Shown: positions 50,864-62,356, counted from the first letter of the stretch. The stretch is DNA of 64,000 nucleotides from Psychrobacillus insolitus (GCF_003254155.1 NZ_QKZI01000001.1:992001-1056000), one strand, 5' to 3'. Numbers and translations: made by a program. The notes: generated from the sequence alone by a model not told the origin.

Positions 50864-51097
50864 TTAATCTAAAATGTCGACATATGTTTTTTTCTTCTGG
50901 TGACTGCCTGCTGCTGAGTAAACAATAGTACGAATCGCTTTCGCTACACGCCCTTGTTTGCCAATTACTTTTCCCATATCTTCAGGATGTACAGATAACT
51001 TATAAACTATACGGTTTATACTTTCATCTTTTTCAACCTGAACATTATCGGGATAATCAACTAATGGTTTAACGATTGCTTCGATCAGCTGCTTCAC
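50864..51097 (-). CDS. khpA: KH-domain RNA-binding protein KhpA (YlqC)
   Basis: 77 residues, a single type II KH domain. VHPEDMGKVIGKQGRVAKAI contains the GxxG loop (GKQG). KhpA with KhpB binds RNA and influences cell elongation and sRNA regulation. It is encoded 15 bases after rpsP. Confidence 0.95.
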   Translation of the reverse strand: MKQLIEAIVKPLVDYPDNVQVEKDESINRIVYKLSVHPEDMGKVIGKQGRVAKAIRTIVYSAAGSHQKKKTYVDILD

Positions 51098-51111
51098 ATT
51101 GTCACCTCCGA

Positions 51112-51384
51112 TTATTTGCCGAGTTTAATGTTATGGTATTTCTCCATGATTCCTTGATCTGAGAACAAGTTACGAACTGTATCAGATGGTTTCGCACCAT
51201 CTTGAAGCCATTTTAACGCTAATTCTTCGTTAATTTTAACTTCAGCTGGTTTAGTAAGTGGATTGTAAGTACCTACTGTTTCGATTTGACGACCATCACG
51301 CGGTGCGCGAGAGTCTGCTACTACAATACGATAGAATGGAGATTTCTTTGCTCCAATACGTTTTAAACGAATTTTTACTGCCAT
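51112..51384 (-). CDS. rpsP: 30S ribosomal protein S16
   Basis: 90 residues: [20 protein letters not shown] then [20 protein letters not shown] are the S16 signature. It is needed for 30S assembly. GGAGG before ATG 51384 and a clear promoter upstream. Confidence 0.98.
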   Translation of the reverse strand: MAVKIRLKRIGAKKSPFYRIVVADSRAPRDGRQIETVGTYNPLTKPAEVKINEELALKWLQDGAKPSDTVRNLFSDQGIMEKYHNIKLGK

Positions 51385-51422
51385 TTTTTATTGCACCTCC
51401 GAATAGTTTCACACAAGATAGT

Positions 51423-51451
51423 ATATTATCAAGCTTTTATTTGTTTGTAAA
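51423..51451 (-). promoter_or_regulatory. rpsP promoter
   Basis: Minus-strand TTTACA (51451-51446), 17-bp spacer, TAATAT (51428-51423), about 35 bases before the ribosome site. Confidence 0.65.
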
Positions 51452-51489
51452 GTGTTTTTTCTTAACACCTTACTTTTTTTCGAAAAATT

Positions 51490-52845
51490 TTACTTAAATA
51501 GCGAGTCTAAACCCGGCATTTTCATCTTTTTTTTCCCTTTTTGTTGCATGCTAGTCATTTGCTTCATCATTTTTTTCATGTCTTCAAATTGTTTGATCAA
51601 TCTGTTAACATCTTGAATCGTTGTACCCGATCCTTTAGCAATACGTTTTTTTCTAGGTCCATTAATAATATCGGGTGTCGTTTTTTCTTGCGTAGTCATG
51701 GAATAAATAATTGCTTCTACGCGATCCATTTGTTTTTCATCGACTTTCGCATTTTCTAACCCTTTAATTTTACCTGCACCTGGAAGCATTTTAAGAATTT
51801 CATCTAATGGACCCATTTGTTTCACTTGACCAATCTGATCTAAGAAATCATCAAATGTAAAAGTTTGCGTACGGAACTTTTCTTCTAGTTCTTTTGCCTT
51901 ATCTTCATCTACATTTGCTTGGGCCTTTTCGATAAGAGACATCATGTCTCCCATTCCTAAAATACGAGAAGCCATTCTTTCTGGATGAAATTCTTCTAAA
52001 GCATCCATTTTTTCACCCATCCCGACAAACTTAATCGGTTTTTGAGTGACAGAACGAATAGACAACGCAGCACCACCGCGGGTATCCCCGTCAAGTTTTG
52101 TTAAAATGACACCTGTAATACCAACCGCATCATTAAAATTGTTCGCAACATTAACAGCATCTTGCCCTGTCATTGCATCCACAACTAAAAACACTTCATC
52201 AGGCTCTTTAAGTGCACGAATATCCTTTAACTCTTGCATAAGTACTTCATCAATATGCAGACGACCTGCTGTATCAATAATCACTACATCATGATGCTCT
52301 TCTTTTGCATGTTCTAATGCTTGTTTCACAATTTCAACAGGAGAGATATCTATTCCTAATGAAAATACTGGTAATGAAAGTTGTTTGCCAATCGTTTCTA
52401 GTTGTTTTACAGCCGCAGGTCGATAAATATCAGCTGCTACTAATAAAGGCTTCTTGTTATACTTTTTACGAAGTACATTTGCAAGTTTACCTGTTGTAGT
52501 TGTTTTACCGGCACCTTGAAGTCCAACCATCATAATGACCGTTGGCGGTCTTGAAGAGAAAGAAATTTGACTTTGTTCTCCTCCCATCAACTTAGTCAAT
52601 TCATCTTTTACGATTTTAATGACTTGTTGACCAGGCGTTAAACTTTTCATCACTTCTTGACCAACTGCTCGTTCGGATACATTTTTGACGAATTCTTTTA
52701 CAACTTTTAAGTTAACATCCGCTTCGATTAACGCACGTCTTACGTCTTTCATCATTTCTTTTACATCTGCTTCAGAAATTTTTCCTTTGCCTTTGATTTT
52801 CTGAAGCGTTCCTTGGAGTCGCTCAGCCAATCCTTCAAATGCCAT
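51490..52845 (-). CDS. ffh: Signal recognition particle protein Ffh
   Basis: 451 residues. The NG GTPase domain (1-295) has MVGLQGAGKTTTTGKLA (about 105-121), DTAGRLHIDEVLM and TKLDGDTRGGAALS. The C-terminal M domain ends with Met-rich segments (FEDMKKMMKQMTSMQQ) that bind signal sequences and 4.5S RNA. It follows ylxM closely, the usual arrangement. Confidence 0.98.
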   Translation of the reverse strand: MAFEGLAERLQGTLQKIKGKGKISEADVKEMMKDVRRALIEADVNLKVVKEFVKNVSERAVGQEVMKSLTPGQQVIKIVKDELTKLMGGEQSQISFSSRPPTVIMMVGLQGAGKTTTTGKLANVLRKKYNKKPLLVAADIYRPAAVKQLETIGKQLSLPVFSLGIDISPVEIVKQALEHAKEEHHDVVIIDTAGRLHIDEVLMQELKDIRALKEPDEVFLVVDAMTGQDAVNVANNFNDAVGITGVILTKLDGDTRGGAALSIRSVTQKPIKFVGMGEKMDALEEFHPERMASRILGMGDMMSLIEKAQANVDEDKAKELEEKFRTQTFTFDDFLDQIGQVKQMGPLDEILKMLPGAGKIKGLENAKVDEKQMDRVEAIIYSMTTQEKTTPDIINGPRKKRIAKGSGTTIQDVNRLIKQFEDMKKMMKQMTSMQQKGKKKMKMPGLDSLFK

Positions 52846-52857
52846 GCACGCCGCCTC

Positions 52858-53193
52858 CTAATCCCATTCTTTTAATTGATTAATGAGTTTAATCAGTTTA
52901 TTACCAGATGATTGGTCTATTGTTAATTGCATAATTTGCTCAATTACTTCTTGTCTATTTTCAAACTTAGAAAATAAATTTAGCTTTTCTTCATACTCTT
53001 CTAACATTGCTTCTGTACGTCTTATATTATCATACACCGCTTGCCTAGAAATAGAGTATTCTTCTGCAATTTCTCCAAGTGATAAATCATCTAAATAATA
53101 AAGTTGCATATAGCTTCTTTGTTTATCTGTCAATAATGCTTGGTAAAAATCGAAGAGAAAATTCATACGAGTTGTTTTTTCAATCATTCCCAT
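52858..53193 (-). CDS. ylxM: YlxM/p13-like DNA-binding protein
   Basis: 111 residues. A sigma-70 region-4-like [62 protein letters not shown]. The family is conserved next to ffh and is linked to the SRP pathway. It may stimulate the Ffh GTPase cycle; a transcription role is unproven. Confidence 0.93.
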   Translation of the reverse strand: MGMIEKTTRMNFLFDFYQALLTDKQRSYMQLYYLDDLSLGEIAEEYSISRQAVYDNIRRTEAMLEEYEEKLNLFSKFENRQEVIEQIMQLTIDQSSGNKLIKLINQLKEWD

Positions 53194-53258
53194 CTCTCCT
53201 TACCAATCCAATTGTCACTCATTAGTGTATAAATAGTTTGTAAGTCTGTCAAGTGTTT

Positions 53259-54281
53259 TTACTTGTCTCCATCATTTTCACTTTCAAATTCTAAGCCTTC
53301 TGCGAAAAGTCCGTACACATATTTTTCTGCATCAAATGGTTGTAAGTCGTCCATTTTTTCACCTAGACCGACAAATTTAACTGGTATATGCAACTTATTG
53401 CGAATAGCAAGCACAATTCCGCCTTTTGCAGTACCATCCAGCTTCGTTAACACAATTCCCGTAACATTTGTAACCTCTTTAAATGTCTGCGCTTGAACAA
53501 GCGCATTTTGACCTGTAGTCGCATCCAGAGCAAGTAAAACTTCATGAGGAGCATTCGGGATTTCTCGTGAAATAACACGATGAATTTTTTCTAACTCATT
53601 CATTAAATTTACTTTGTTTTGAAGTCTACCAGCTGTGTCACATATTAACACATCTACACCTCTTGTTTTTGCCGCTCTAATAGCGTCATACATGACAGCG
53701 GCAGGGTCAGAGCCTTCTGCTTGTTTAATCACTTCTACACCAACTCTATCGCCCCAAACCTGAAGTTGATCAATTGCACCTGCACGGAATGTATCTCCAG
53801 CAGCTAGCATTACTTTTTTACCTTCACCTTTTAGACGATGTGCAAGTTTCCCTATAGTCGTTGTTTTCCCAACACCATTTACTCCTACGAATAAAATAAC
53901 AGACAATGCCTCTTCTTCAAGATTTAATTCTGTCATATTTTCATCGCCAGCTTCATAAATTTCAACGAGCTTCTCGGAAATGACTGACTGAATACCAGTA
54001 GTATCTTTTATGTTTTTACGTTTCACTTCAAAACGAAGTGAATCCATTAACTCCACTACGGTTTCAAATCCAACATCAGCCTGTAGTAAAATTTCCTCTA
54101 ATTCTTCAAAGAAATCTTCATCCACTTTACGATATTTTGCTACTAAATCATTTACTTTTGATGTAAATTGATTTCTAGTCTTCGCTAGGCCCTCTTTGAA
54201 CTTATTGGTAATTGTAACTGTTTCTTCAATTTCTTCGGTTGTACCCATCATTTTGTCTTTGATTTTCTTGAAAAAACTCAT
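53259..54281 (-). CDS. ftsY: SRP receptor FtsY
   Basis: 340 residues. A short charged A region is followed by the NG domain with GVNGVGKTTTIGKLAHRLKG (about 133-152), LICDTAGRLQNK and LTKLDGTAKGGIV. It docks ribosome-SRP complexes to the translocon. Located 12 bases after smc and before ylxM-ffh. Confidence 0.97.
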   Translation of the reverse strand: MSFFKKIKDKMMGTTEEIEETVTITNKFKEGLAKTRNQFTSKVNDLVAKYRKVDEDFFEELEEILLQADVGFETVVELMDSLRFEVKRKNIKDTTGIQSVISEKLVEIYEAGDENMTELNLEEEALSVILFVGVNGVGKTTTIGKLAHRLKGEGKKVMLAAGDTFRAGAIDQLQVWGDRVGVEVIKQAEGSDPAAVMYDAIRAAKTRGVDVLICDTAGRLQNKVNLMNELEKIHRVISREIPNAPHEVLLALDATTGQNALVQAQTFKEVTNVTGIVLTKLDGTAKGGIVLAIRNKLHIPVKFVGLGEKMDDLQPFDAEKYVYGLFAEGLEFESENDGDK

Positions 54282-54293
54282 TTGGTAGCTCCT

Positions 54294-57200
54294 TTAAACT
54301 AAAATTTCTTCTTCTAATTTTACTGAAACCAATTTTGATATCCCTGATTCCTGCATCGTTATACCATACAATACATCTGCACCTTCCATCGTACCTTTAC
54401 GATGCGTAATAACAATGAACTGTGTATCATGACTAAATTTCTTCAAATAATTACTATAACGAGTAACATTTGCTTCATCAAGCGCAGCTTCTACTTCATC
54501 CAAAATACAAAATGGTACTGGCCGAGTTTGTAGAATAGCAAACAATAGAGCAATCGCCGTTAAAGCACGTTCTCCACCAGATAAAAGAGAAAGGTTTTGT
54601 AGCTTTTTACCTGGTGGTTGCGCAATAATATCTACTCCTGTATAGAGCAAATTACTAGGATCCGTTAAGACTAGATCCGCTTGACCTCCGCCAAACAATT
54701 CTCGGAATACAACTTTAAAGTGTTTTTGAATCTCATAAAAAGTCGTTTCAAAGCGCATCGTCATTTCTTCATCCATTTCTTTAATAACTTCATGCAAAGT
54801 GTCTTTTGCAGAGAGTAAATCTTCTCGCTGCTCTGTTAAAAAGGAATGACGTTCATTCACTTGTTCATACTCTTCTATAGAACTTAAGTTTATCGGCCCC
54901 AATTCGTCAATAGAACGCTTAAGTAAAATAACCTTTTTCCGTGCTAAATCTTCATCCATACTAAACGGGAAATCTTTCTCCGCCTCATCAAGCGTCAATT
55001 CATACGTATCTTCTAAATGATCTTTTAGAGCAGTCATTTCTACTTCTAATTTACTTAACTTAATCTCTACAGTTCTTTCTTCATTCAGTTGAATTTCGGC
55101 TTGTTGTTGTAACTTTTTCAACTCACTTTCAAACTCATTGATATTATTTGACAGAGTAGACCTCTTCGATTTTATCGCTTGAATATGCATAATTAAATTG
55201 TCTTTCGTCGTTTTACATGTAATCATCAATTTACTTATTTCTTCCGCACTAGGACCTTCTTGGTCGTCCGTTTCATACCAAGCTATTTCTCTTTGTAAAG
55301 TATGAACTTTTTTGGAGGTTGTTAAAATCGAGCTCTCGAGTTGAACTCTTTCTTTTTCTTGTTGGGTAATCTGTTCATTCACTACAGCAATTTGAGATAA
55401 TAAGGCACCCAGCTCATTTTGGAACTTATCTTTTTCTTCAATAGATTGTTGCTTCAACAATTGTAACTGATCTATTGACTGTTGAATTGAAACCAGTGAT
55501 TCTTTAATTTCAGCGCTTCTTTTAGCAGTTTTTTCTTTTTTACCAACTAAATCTACATGCAGATTACTTTTCTCAGCTTTTTCTTCATCGTACTCTAATA
55601 ATTGGCTAGTCAGTCGAGCTATAATCGCTGCACATTCCCTTGTTTCAGATAATAGCTTAAGCTCTTCTTCTCTTAATACTTCTCCAGCTAAACGAGTTTC
55701 TTCTAAATCTTTTTTCATTTGTTGTACCGCTTGTTTGTTTGTAGAAACAGCCTTTTCAGCTTGTAGTACTGACTGTTCTAAGTCTATTAACTTTTCATTT
55801 AGCTGCTCTAATTCTGCCTTCCGTGTGAATAAGGATGATTGTTGTTTAACGGATCCACCTGTTAAAGAACCCCCTGCATTCACAACATCCCCATCTAATG
55901 TAACAAAACGATACCTAAATTGCACAGAGGCTGCCATATCATTTGCACCCTTTAAATCTTTTGCAATAATAATACTTCCTAGTAAATTTTCCACAATGAT
56001 TTTATATTCATCGCTATAATTTACTAGCATATCTGCTGTGTTAACAAATGATGGATGTTTTTTTATGGACGCTAATGTTTGCTCATTTAATTTTCGAGAT
56101 TTCATCACTTGAAGTGGTAAAAACGTTGCTCTACCAACTCGTTTCTTTTTTAACCACTCGATCGCATGTCTAGCATCTTGACTTGAGTTTGTAATAATAT
56201 GCTGAGATTGTTGACCAATCGCAGTATCGATAGCATTCATATACTGTTTGGGGATTTGGATAAGTTCAGCAACTGCTCCATGAATTCCTTCCAATTCTTT
56301 TTTATCCCTTGCAACCAGCACTTCTTTAACACCTTGGAAGAAACCTGAGAATTCGGACTCTAATTCTTCGAGTGAATCTTTTCTGGCTTTTAATTGATGC
56401 TTCATTTGGTAAGCCTTTTGGAGCATCGTTTGCTGTTCTTCGAAAGTACTTTCTAATTGTTCAGAGGCTTGTCGTTTCATTTGAAAATCGTGCAACCTTT
56501 GCGCAAGATTCCTTTGACAATCCGTTAGCAACTGATCTAATTCTTTTTTACGATGTGTTAGTTTTTCTAGTTCAATTTTAATTTCTTGGTAATCTTCAAT
56601 CATTTTCTCAGAAGATACGAGCTGAGATTGCAATTGTTGCTCCATGTGCTTCATTTCATTTTTCATCGTTGCTTCTTCGTTTAGTAAATCAATATATGTG
56701 CCTTTTAACGCTTCAATCTCTTCTTCTAGTTCAGAGGCTGATTTATTTAAGACACGATCAATTTGCTGCTTTTTCGTACGAAGTTCTTTTAACAGCACTA
56801 CTCTACCTGATTTCGAGCTATTATTTTCTTTTAACTGGTTTTCTAATAATTGAAGATTTTCTTTCTCTTCTTCAAATACTTTTTTCAACTGCGCAATTTG
56901 CTGACTGGCATTTTGCTTTTTCTCTGCAAGCAACAGCTTTCTACCTTCCAAACGTTCTAGCTCAGAAGTCGCCTCAAGTAAACTAGTTTGAGATACATCC
57001 AAATTCTCATCAACATCAGACATTTCTTTTCGACTATTTTGAATGCTGACTTCAATATCTTTTAAATGTATAGTGAGTACTTGTTTTATTTCTAGTAGTG
57101 CATTCATTTTTTGTTGAAGTACGGTATTTTTACTAACACATAATCGCAAGTCATGTGCTATAACAGCAATTTCTATGTCTTTTAGTTCTTCAGACATAGT

Positions 57201-57848
57201 TAAATAATCAGATGCTAATGAAGCCTGAATTTGTAACGGCTCCATACGGTCATCTAATTCATGTAAAATATCCAACACTCGATTTAAATTATCATCTGTT
57301 TCAATTAGTTTGAATTCGGCTTTCTTTTTCCGTTGCTTATATTTAAGCACACCAGCAGTTTCTTCAAAAATTGTTCTTCGATCATCTGGGCGACTATTGA
57401 GAATCTCATCAACACGCCCTTGAGAAATAATTGAAAAAGCTTCTTTTCCAAGACCTGAATCCATAAACAAGTCAGTGATGTCCTTCAGTCTGCATGTTTG
57501 CTTATTAAGAAGATATTCACTTTCTCCAGAACGGTATACTCTTCTTGTAACATTTATTTCGTTAAAATCTAGTGCAACTCGTTGCTCTGAGTTGTCTAAT
57601 ATTAATGTAACTTCTGCAAAATTCAATGCTTTTCTAGAATCACTTCCTGCAAAAATAACATCTTCCATTTTTGCACCACGAAGAGATTTGGCCGATTGCT
57701 CCCCTAAAACCCATCTAATCGCATCCGTTACATTACTTTTCCCACTACCATTTGGACCTACTACCGCGGTTACACCTGGAACAAAATCAATTCCTATTCT
57801 GTCAGCAAATGATTTGAATCCCATTATTTCTAATCGTTTAAGGAACAA
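54294..57848 (-). CDS. smc: Chromosome segregation protein SMC
   Basis: 1184 residues. Walker A VGPNGSGKSNVTDAIRWVLG (about 31-50); coiled-coil arms; hinge about 510-650 (GVKEVLVARDKKELEGIHGA; LDGDVVNAGGSLTGGS); signature LSLLSGGERALTAIALLFAI and Walker B PFCILDEVEAALDEANVTRY near the C-terminus. Dimers with ScpAB extrude DNA loops and compact the chromosome. The gene lies three bases after rnc. Confidence 0.98.
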   Translation of the reverse strand: MFLKRLEIMGFKSFADRIGIDFVPGVTAVVGPNGSGKSNVTDAIRWVLGEQSAKSLRGAKMEDVIFAGSDSRKALNFAEVTLILDNSEQRVALDFNEINVTRRVYRSGESEYLLNKQTCRLKDITDLFMDSGLGKEAFSIISQGRVDEILNSRPDDRRTIFEETAGVLKYKQRKKKAEFKLIETDDNLNRVLDILHELDDRMEPLQIQASLASDYLTMSEELKDIEIAVIAHDLRLCVSKNTVLQQKMNALLEIKQVLTIHLKDIEVSIQNSRKEMSDVDENLDVSQTSLLEATSELERLEGRKLLLAEKKQNASQQIAQLKKVFEEEKENLQLLENQLKENNSSKSGRVVLLKELRTKKQQIDRVLNKSASELEEEIEALKGTYIDLLNEEATMKNEMKHMEQQLQSQLVSSEKMIEDYQEIKIELEKLTHRKKELDQLLTDCQRNLAQRLHDFQMKRQASEQLESTFEEQQTMLQKAYQMKHQLKARKDSLEELESEFSGFFQGVKEVLVARDKKELEGIHGAVAELIQIPKQYMNAIDTAIGQQSQHIITNSSQDARHAIEWLKKKRVGRATFLPLQVMKSRKLNEQTLASIKKHPSFVNTADMLVNYSDEYKIIVENLLGSIIIAKDLKGANDMAASVQFRYRFVTLDGDVVNAGGSLTGGSVKQQSSLFTRKAELEQLNEKLIDLEQSVLQAEKAVSTNKQAVQQMKKDLEETRLAGEVLREEELKLLSETRECAAIIARLTSQLLEYDEEKAEKSNLHVDLVGKKEKTAKRSAEIKESLVSIQQSIDQLQLLKQQSIEEKDKFQNELGALLSQIAVVNEQITQQEKERVQLESSILTTSKKVHTLQREIAWYETDDQEGPSAEEISKLMITCKTTKDNLIMHIQAIKSKRSTLSNNINEFESELKKLQQQAEIQLNEERTVEIKLSKLEVEMTALKDHLEDTYELTLDEAEKDFPFSMDEDLARKKVILLKRSIDELGPINLSSIEEYEQVNERHSFLTEQREDLLSAKDTLHEVIKEMDEEMTMRFETTFYEIQKHFKVVFRELFGGGQADLVLTDPSNLLYTGVDIIAQPPGKKLQNLSLLSGGERALTAIALLFAILQTRPVPFCILDEVEAALDEANVTRYSNYLKKFSHDTQFIVITHRKGTMEGADVLYGITMQESGISKLVSVKLEEEILV

Positions 57849-57851
57849 ATT

Positions 57852-58610
57852 TTATTCCTCCTGTTCATAATCCTTTAATGCGATTATTGCTATTCTTGCA
57901 GCTTGTTGCTCTGCTTCTTTTTTCGAACGACCATTCCCAATGCCAAGTTCTTTGGAATTTAACATCACGCGAGAAACAAATGTGCGATCGTGTGCTGGTC
58001 CTTTTTCCTCCACAATTTCATAATTTAACATACCATTATTTTTTTGTTGAATAACTTCTTGCAATTGACTTTTATAATCCATCACATGCGAAAAAGCACC
58101 GATTTCAACTTTAGGGAATATCACCTGTTCTAAGAAAGAAATAACTGGATCTAAGCCCTGATCTAAATATAAAGCACCGATAAATGCCTCAAACACATCT
58201 GCTAGTAATGCTGGTCTCTCACGGCCACCTGTAAGCTCTTCTCCCTTACCAAGTAAAACGTATTTCCCATAACCAAGCTCATTTGCAAAAATGACTAATG
58301 ATGGTTCACAAACAATTGCTGCACGAAGTTTTGTCAGCTCACCTTCGCTCATAGTTGTGTATTCTTGATATAGATATTGGGAAACCGACAATTCTAACAC
58401 GGCATCTCCCAAAAACTCTAATCGTTCATTATCGGTGAATAGTTTCCGGCGATGCTCATTCACATAGGATGAATGTGTGAATGCAGTGTACAATAATGTT
58501 GGATTTTTAAAATGGATATTAAAATAATCTTGAAACTCTTCAAACTGCAGTTTTACAGTTTCAGGATAAACTGCTTTTTTTGTATGCGTACTTTTACGAT
58601 TTACTTTCAT
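57852..58610 (-). CDS. rnc: Ribonuclease III
   Basis: 252 residues. Signature [20 protein letters not shown] (about 61-80) gives the catalytic acidic residues, and the C-terminal double-stranded RNA-binding domain spans about 175-245 ([38 protein letters not shown]). It processes rRNA precursors and other duplex RNA. Confidence 0.97.
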   Translation of the reverse strand: MKVNRKSTHTKKAVYPETVKLQFEEFQDYFNIHFKNPTLLYTAFTHSSYVNEHRRKLFTDNERLEFLGDAVLELSVSQYLYQEYTTMSEGELTKLRAAIVCEPSLVIFANELGYGKYVLLGKGEELTGGRERPALLADVFEAFIGALYLDQGLDPVISFLEQVIFPKVEIGAFSHVMDYKSQLQEVIQQKNNGMLNYEIVEEKGPAHDRTFVSRVMLNSKELGIGNGRSKKEAEQQAARIAIIALKDYEQEE

Positions 58611-58722
58611 GAATAATCTGCCTTTCTTGCAATTTTAGCTTCAGACTTTGTCTTCCACTTTTCTTATGCTTCATTTATCCTTCTAAGTTTACCTGTTTAT
58701 ATTGCAATGTGCAAAAAGAAAT

Positions 58723-58770
58723 AGAGACGCTCCTACCAATTATTCACAAAGAATAAAGGAGAACGTCTCT
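58723..58770 (-). terminator. Terminator of the fapR-acpP operon
   Basis: AGAGACGTTCTCCT pairs with AGGAGCGTCTCT on the minus strand, followed by ATTTCTTTTT. Confidence 0.8.
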
Positions 58771-58778
58771 TTTACTAT

Positions 58779-59024
58779 TTAAGCTTGTTTACTTTCAATA
58801 TAACTAACTGCAGTTGCTACAGTTGAAATTTGCTCAGCATCTTCATCTGAAATTTCCATATCGAACTCATCTTCAAGTTCCATAACTAATTCAACTACAT
58901 CTAGAGAGTCAGCACCTAAATCTTCACGGAAAGATGCTTCTAATTTCACTTCGCTTTCATCTACACCTAGACGATCCACGATTACTTTTGTAACACGTTC
59001 TAAAACTGTTGACACATTTGTCAC
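58779..59024 (-). CDS. acpP: Acyl carrier protein
   Basis: 81 residues. [20 protein letters not shown] contains the Ser (in DSL) that takes the 4-prime-phosphopantetheine arm, in a four-helix acidic protein. It carries acyl chains in fatty-acid synthesis. Last gene of the fapR-plsX-fabD-fabG-acpP group, before a terminator. Confidence 0.98.
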   Translation of the reverse strand: MTNVSTVLERVTKVIVDRLGVDESEVKLEASFREDLGADSLDVVELVMELEDEFDMEISDEDAEQISTVATAVSYIESKQA

Positions 59025-59073
59025 CTCCCCTCAATGATTATACAAAAAACTTCTAGTCAATGAAAGCCAAAAC

Positions 59074-59820
59074 TTACATATACATACCGCCATTAACATG
59101 TAATGTTTGTCCAGTAATATAATTTGCATCTTCAGAAGCTAGAAATGCTACAGCTTTTGCAATATCTTCAGGATTTCCAAACTTCGCAAGTGGAATTTGG
59201 CTAAGCATTTGTGTTTTTACTTCTTCCGGAAGGGCATCCGTCATATCTGTTGTAATAAACCCCGGTGCAACCGAATTCACCGTAATATTACGACTAGCTA
59301 GCTCTATTGCATTTGACTTAGTTAACCCGATTACGCCAGCTTTTGCTGCAACATAGTTTGCTTGACCAGCATTCCCAGATACACCAACGATAGAAGTAAT
59401 ATTAATAATACGACCAGCACGTTGCTTCATCATTTGTCTTGTAACAGCTTTTGTACATAAGAAAACACCTTTTAGATTCGTATTTAGTACATCATCCCAT
59501 TCTTGCTCTTTCATACGCATGAGTAAATTATCACGAGTAATCCCTGCGTTATTAACAAGAATATCGATTGAACCAAATTGCTCTAAAGTTGTACTAATTA
59601 AGTTTTGAACACTATCTGCTTGGTCCACATTTGCTTGAATTGCAAATGCTTCTCCGCCATTTGCTTTAATTTCTTCTACTACAGCATCTGCTTTTTCTTT
59701 GCTTCCGCTATAGTTTACCGCCACTTTGGCACCTTCTCTTGCAAGGTAAAGGGCAATATCTTTACCTATCCCTCGAGATGCCCCAGTTACAATTGCTGAT
59801 TTACCTTGTAATTTACCCAT
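59074..59820 (-). CDS. fabG: 3-oxoacyl-ACP reductase
   Basis: 248 residues. SDR enzyme with cofactor loop [12 protein letters not shown] (about 13-24), NNAGIT, catalytic Ser in [11 protein letters not shown] (about 142) and YVAAKAG (Tyr about 155, Lys 159). It reduces 3-ketoacyl-ACP with NADPH. Overlaps fabD by eight bases. Confidence 0.97.
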   Translation of the reverse strand: MGKLQGKSAIVTGASRGIGKDIALYLAREGAKVAVNYSGSKEKADAVVEEIKANGGEAFAIQANVDQADSVQNLISTTLEQFGSIDILVNNAGITRDNLLMRMKEQEWDDVLNTNLKGVFLCTKAVTRQMMKQRAGRIINITSIVGVSGNAGQANYVAAKAGVIGLTKSNAIELASRNITVNSVAPGFITTDMTDALPEEVKTQMLSQIPLAKFGNPEDIAKAVAFLASEDANYITGQTLHVNGGMYM

Positions 59821-60763
59821 TTAAACGCTCCCCTAAGTCTGAGATTACTTGTTGTAAGGATTCTTCATCAAATACACAATAAGTAGTGACTGAACGATCA
59901 ATTTTTTTCACTAATCCACTCAGTACTTTTCCAGGTCCACACTCGATGAATACCGTTACACCAAGTTCGATCATTTTTTGTACAGATTCTTCCCATCGTA
60001 CGGGTGAATATAACTGCTCTACTAGAAGATTTTTTATCACGCTAGATTCTGTAACAGGCCCCGCTGTTACATTTGAAATGACAGGTATTTTTGCTTCCTG
60101 TAAATCAATAGAAGTAATAGCTTCGTCTAATTTATGTGCTGCAGGCCGCATTAATTCCGAATGGAAAGGACCACTAACTACTAATGGTATTGCTCTTTTT
60201 GCACCTGCTTCTTTTGCCTGTATAGAAGCTTCTTGTACTCCAGCAGCAGTTCCAGAAATAACAATTTGTCCAGGACAATTTAAGTTCGCTACTTGCACTG
60301 TCTCGCCAGTATTAGTTACGGCATCTGTTACAGCAGTTAATGCAGCTCTTTCAAGACCTAATATAGCTGCCATCGCACCAACACCTGCTGGTACTGCTTC
60401 ATTCATAAATAAACCTCTTTGATGAACTAATAAAACAGCTTCTTCAAATCGAATTACACCCGATGCAACAAGAGCCGAATACTCTCCTAGACTGTGACCA
60501 GCTGTATAGTGTGGAGTAATGCCTGCTTCGATTAATTTGCTCGAAATCATTGAACTCGTCGTTAGTAATGCAGGTTGAGCATGATACGTTTTAGTCAATT
60601 CCTCCGCAGGTCCATTAAGCATGATATCAGATATTGAAAATCCTAATACTTGGTCTGCTTGTTGATAAAATCGGTTACTTTTGTCATCATTTTCAATTAA
60701 TTGTTTACCCATACCTACAGATTGAGATCCTTGTCCAGGAAAGATAAATGCAATTTTAGTCAT
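59813..60763 (-). CDS. fabD: Malonyl-CoA:ACP transacylase
   Basis: 316 residues from ATG 60763 (AAAGGAAT upstream); the frame to 60808 adds 15 residues without a ribosome site. [16 protein letters not shown] at the N-terminus and the nucleophile motif [11 protein letters not shown] (about 88-98) define FabD; the general base His is in [10 protein letters not shown]. It loads malonate on ACP. It overlaps plsX by eight bases. Confidence 0.97.
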   Translation of the reverse strand: MTKIAFIFPGQGSQSVGMGKQLIENDDKSNRFYQQADQVLGFSISDIMLNGPAEELTKTYHAQPALLTTSSMISSKLIEAGITPHYTAGHSLGEYSALVASGVIRFEEAVLLVHQRGLFMNEAVPAGVGAMAAILGLERAALTAVTDAVTNTGETVQVANLNCPGQIVISGTAAGVQEASIQAKEAGAKRAIPLVVSGPFHSELMRPAAHKLDEAITSIDLQEAKIPVISNVTAGPVTESSVIKNLLVEQLYSPVRWEESVQKMIELGVTVFIECGPGKVLSGLVKKIDRSVTTYCVFDEESLQQVISDLGERLNG

Positions 60764-61751
60764 TAGATGATTCCTTTCGTAATGTGGTTTGAATGATGTC
60801 ACATACATTATGCTCTACCATTGTTCTTGCTTGTCTAATCGCATGGAAGATGGCATTTGCATTAGAAGAACCATGCGCTTTAATAACAGGAGCTTTCAAA
60901 CCGAATAACCCTGCTCCACCATATTCCGAGTAATCTAGTTTATTTTTTATTCCACGAAGTTCATTTTTTACTAATAGTGCTGAAATTTTTGTTTTGGTTG
61001 AAGTGTTGAAAGCTTCTTTTAACAATGTGAATATTCCAGATGCAGTACCTTCAAGTGTTTTCAATACCATATTCCCAGTAAATCCATCCGTTACAATAAC
61101 ATCTGCAACTCCTGTAAGTAAATCTCTCGATTCTACATTGCCTACGAAATTAATAGGTGCTTCTTTCAATAAAGTAAATGCAGCTTTCGTCAGCTCATTC
61201 CCCTTTATATCCTCCGTTCCGATATTTAGCAATCCAACTCTCGGATTAGCAATACCACGGACTTTTTCTGCATAGACACTACCCATTACCGCAAATTGCT
61301 GCAAGTGTTCGGGTTTGGCATCTGCATTTGCACCCATATCTAGCATAACAAATCCTTTTCCGTCGAGCGTAGGTAGCGTTGAAGAAAGCGCTGGACGGTC
61401 TACTTGATCGATACGACCAACGATAAATAATCCTGCAGCCATTAAAGCTCCTGTATTCCCAGCGGAAACACAACCATCAGCCTCACCTGTTTTTACGGAT
61501 TCAGCCATTTTTACCATCGATGAATTTTTCTTGCGACGAATTGCACGAACGGGTTCATCCGTTCCTTCAATCACTTCATCTGTATGTATTACTTGCAAAC
61601 GTTCATGAGCAGTAACTAAGGGTGCTAGCTTTTGTTCGTCCCCATATAACTGTATTTCTAAATCTTCAAAAGTTTGTAAAGCTTGGAGTACACCTTTTAC
61701 GATTTCATGCGGAGCATTATCTCCACCCATTGCATCTATTGAAATTTTCAT
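60756..61751 (-). CDS. plsX: Phosphate acyltransferase PlsX
   Basis: 331 residues. [20 protein letters not shown] starts the protein; [34 protein letters not shown] and [19 protein letters not shown] are family motifs. It makes acyl-phosphate from acyl-ACP for phospholipid synthesis. Second gene of the FapR operon. Confidence 0.97.
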   Translation of the reverse strand: MKISIDAMGGDNAPHEIVKGVLQALQTFEDLEIQLYGDEQKLAPLVTAHERLQVIHTDEVIEGTDEPVRAIRRKKNSSMVKMAESVKTGEADGCVSAGNTGALMAAGLFIVGRIDQVDRPALSSTLPTLDGKGFVMLDMGANADAKPEHLQQFAVMGSVYAEKVRGIANPRVGLLNIGTEDIKGNELTKAAFTLLKEAPINFVGNVESRDLLTGVADVIVTDGFTGNMVLKTLEGTASGIFTLLKEAFNTSTKTKISALLVKNELRGIKNKLDYSEYGGAGLFGLKAPVIKAHGSSNANAIFHAIRQARTMVEHNVCDIIQTTLRKESSND

Positions 61752-61777
61752 ACGTCATCACCCTTTTTAAGACTTCG

Positions 61778-62341
61778 TCACTCGGTACCTCGGTACATAT
61801 TAAACTGACCAACAAATACTGTTTCGTTCTCAACTTTGCTCGTCACTTCTATACGAGTACTATTTTTTTCTACGTCTCTAGATACTACCACTGCTTTAGC
61901 TATTACTCTATCTCCAACTTTTACAGGTTTTACAAAAGTAATAATCGATTTTCTTGTAAGAGCCAACTCATCATTAATCACGGCAACTGCCAATGAATTT
62001 GCTTGAGCGAATAAATGATGACCCCTAGCAATTCCATTTCTAGCAAAAGCATGATCTGAAGTAATATCCAATAGCGAAATTGCTTGATTATCTAAATCGA
62101 TATCGATAATTTCTCCAATAACTTCATCAATTGGAAGTGACTTTACCTCTTCTTCATAATTATGGGCAGCTACTGACTTTATACGTTCACGTAATTCTGG
62201 AATAGAAAGTTCCATTCGATCTAAACGAATTGTCTGCACACTTACACTAAATGTAGTGGCCAGATTTTCATCCGTTATAAATGGATTTTTAGTTAATGTT
62301 TCTAAAAGACTTTTTTGACGTTCCTTTTTTGTGTATTTCAT
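61778..62341 (-). CDS. fapR: Fatty-acid and phospholipid repressor FapR
   Basis: 187 residues. An N-terminal HTH ([40 protein letters not shown]) precedes a hot-dog-fold effector domain (about 80-185) that binds malonyl-CoA. It represses its own operon (fapR-plsX-fabD-fabG-acpP) when malonyl-CoA is low. Its operator is present over the operon transcription start. Confidence 0.96.
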   Translation of the reverse strand: MKYTKKERQKSLLETLTKNPFITDENLATTFSVSVQTIRLDRMELSIPELRERIKSVAAHNYEEEVKSLPIDEVIGEIIDIDLDNQAISLLDITSDHAFARNGIARGHHLFAQANSLAVAVINDELALTRKSIITFVKPVKVGDRVIAKAVVVSRDVEKNSTRIEVTSKVENETVFVGQFNMYRGTE

Positions 62342-62356
62342 CCAATCACCACCATT

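Noticed and set aside
51447-51473. 10-bp hairpin between ffh and rpsP as terminator
   Set aside because: For the minus-strand genes no T run follows; the T run is on the plus side where there is no gene. It overlaps the rpsP -35 and may be chance.
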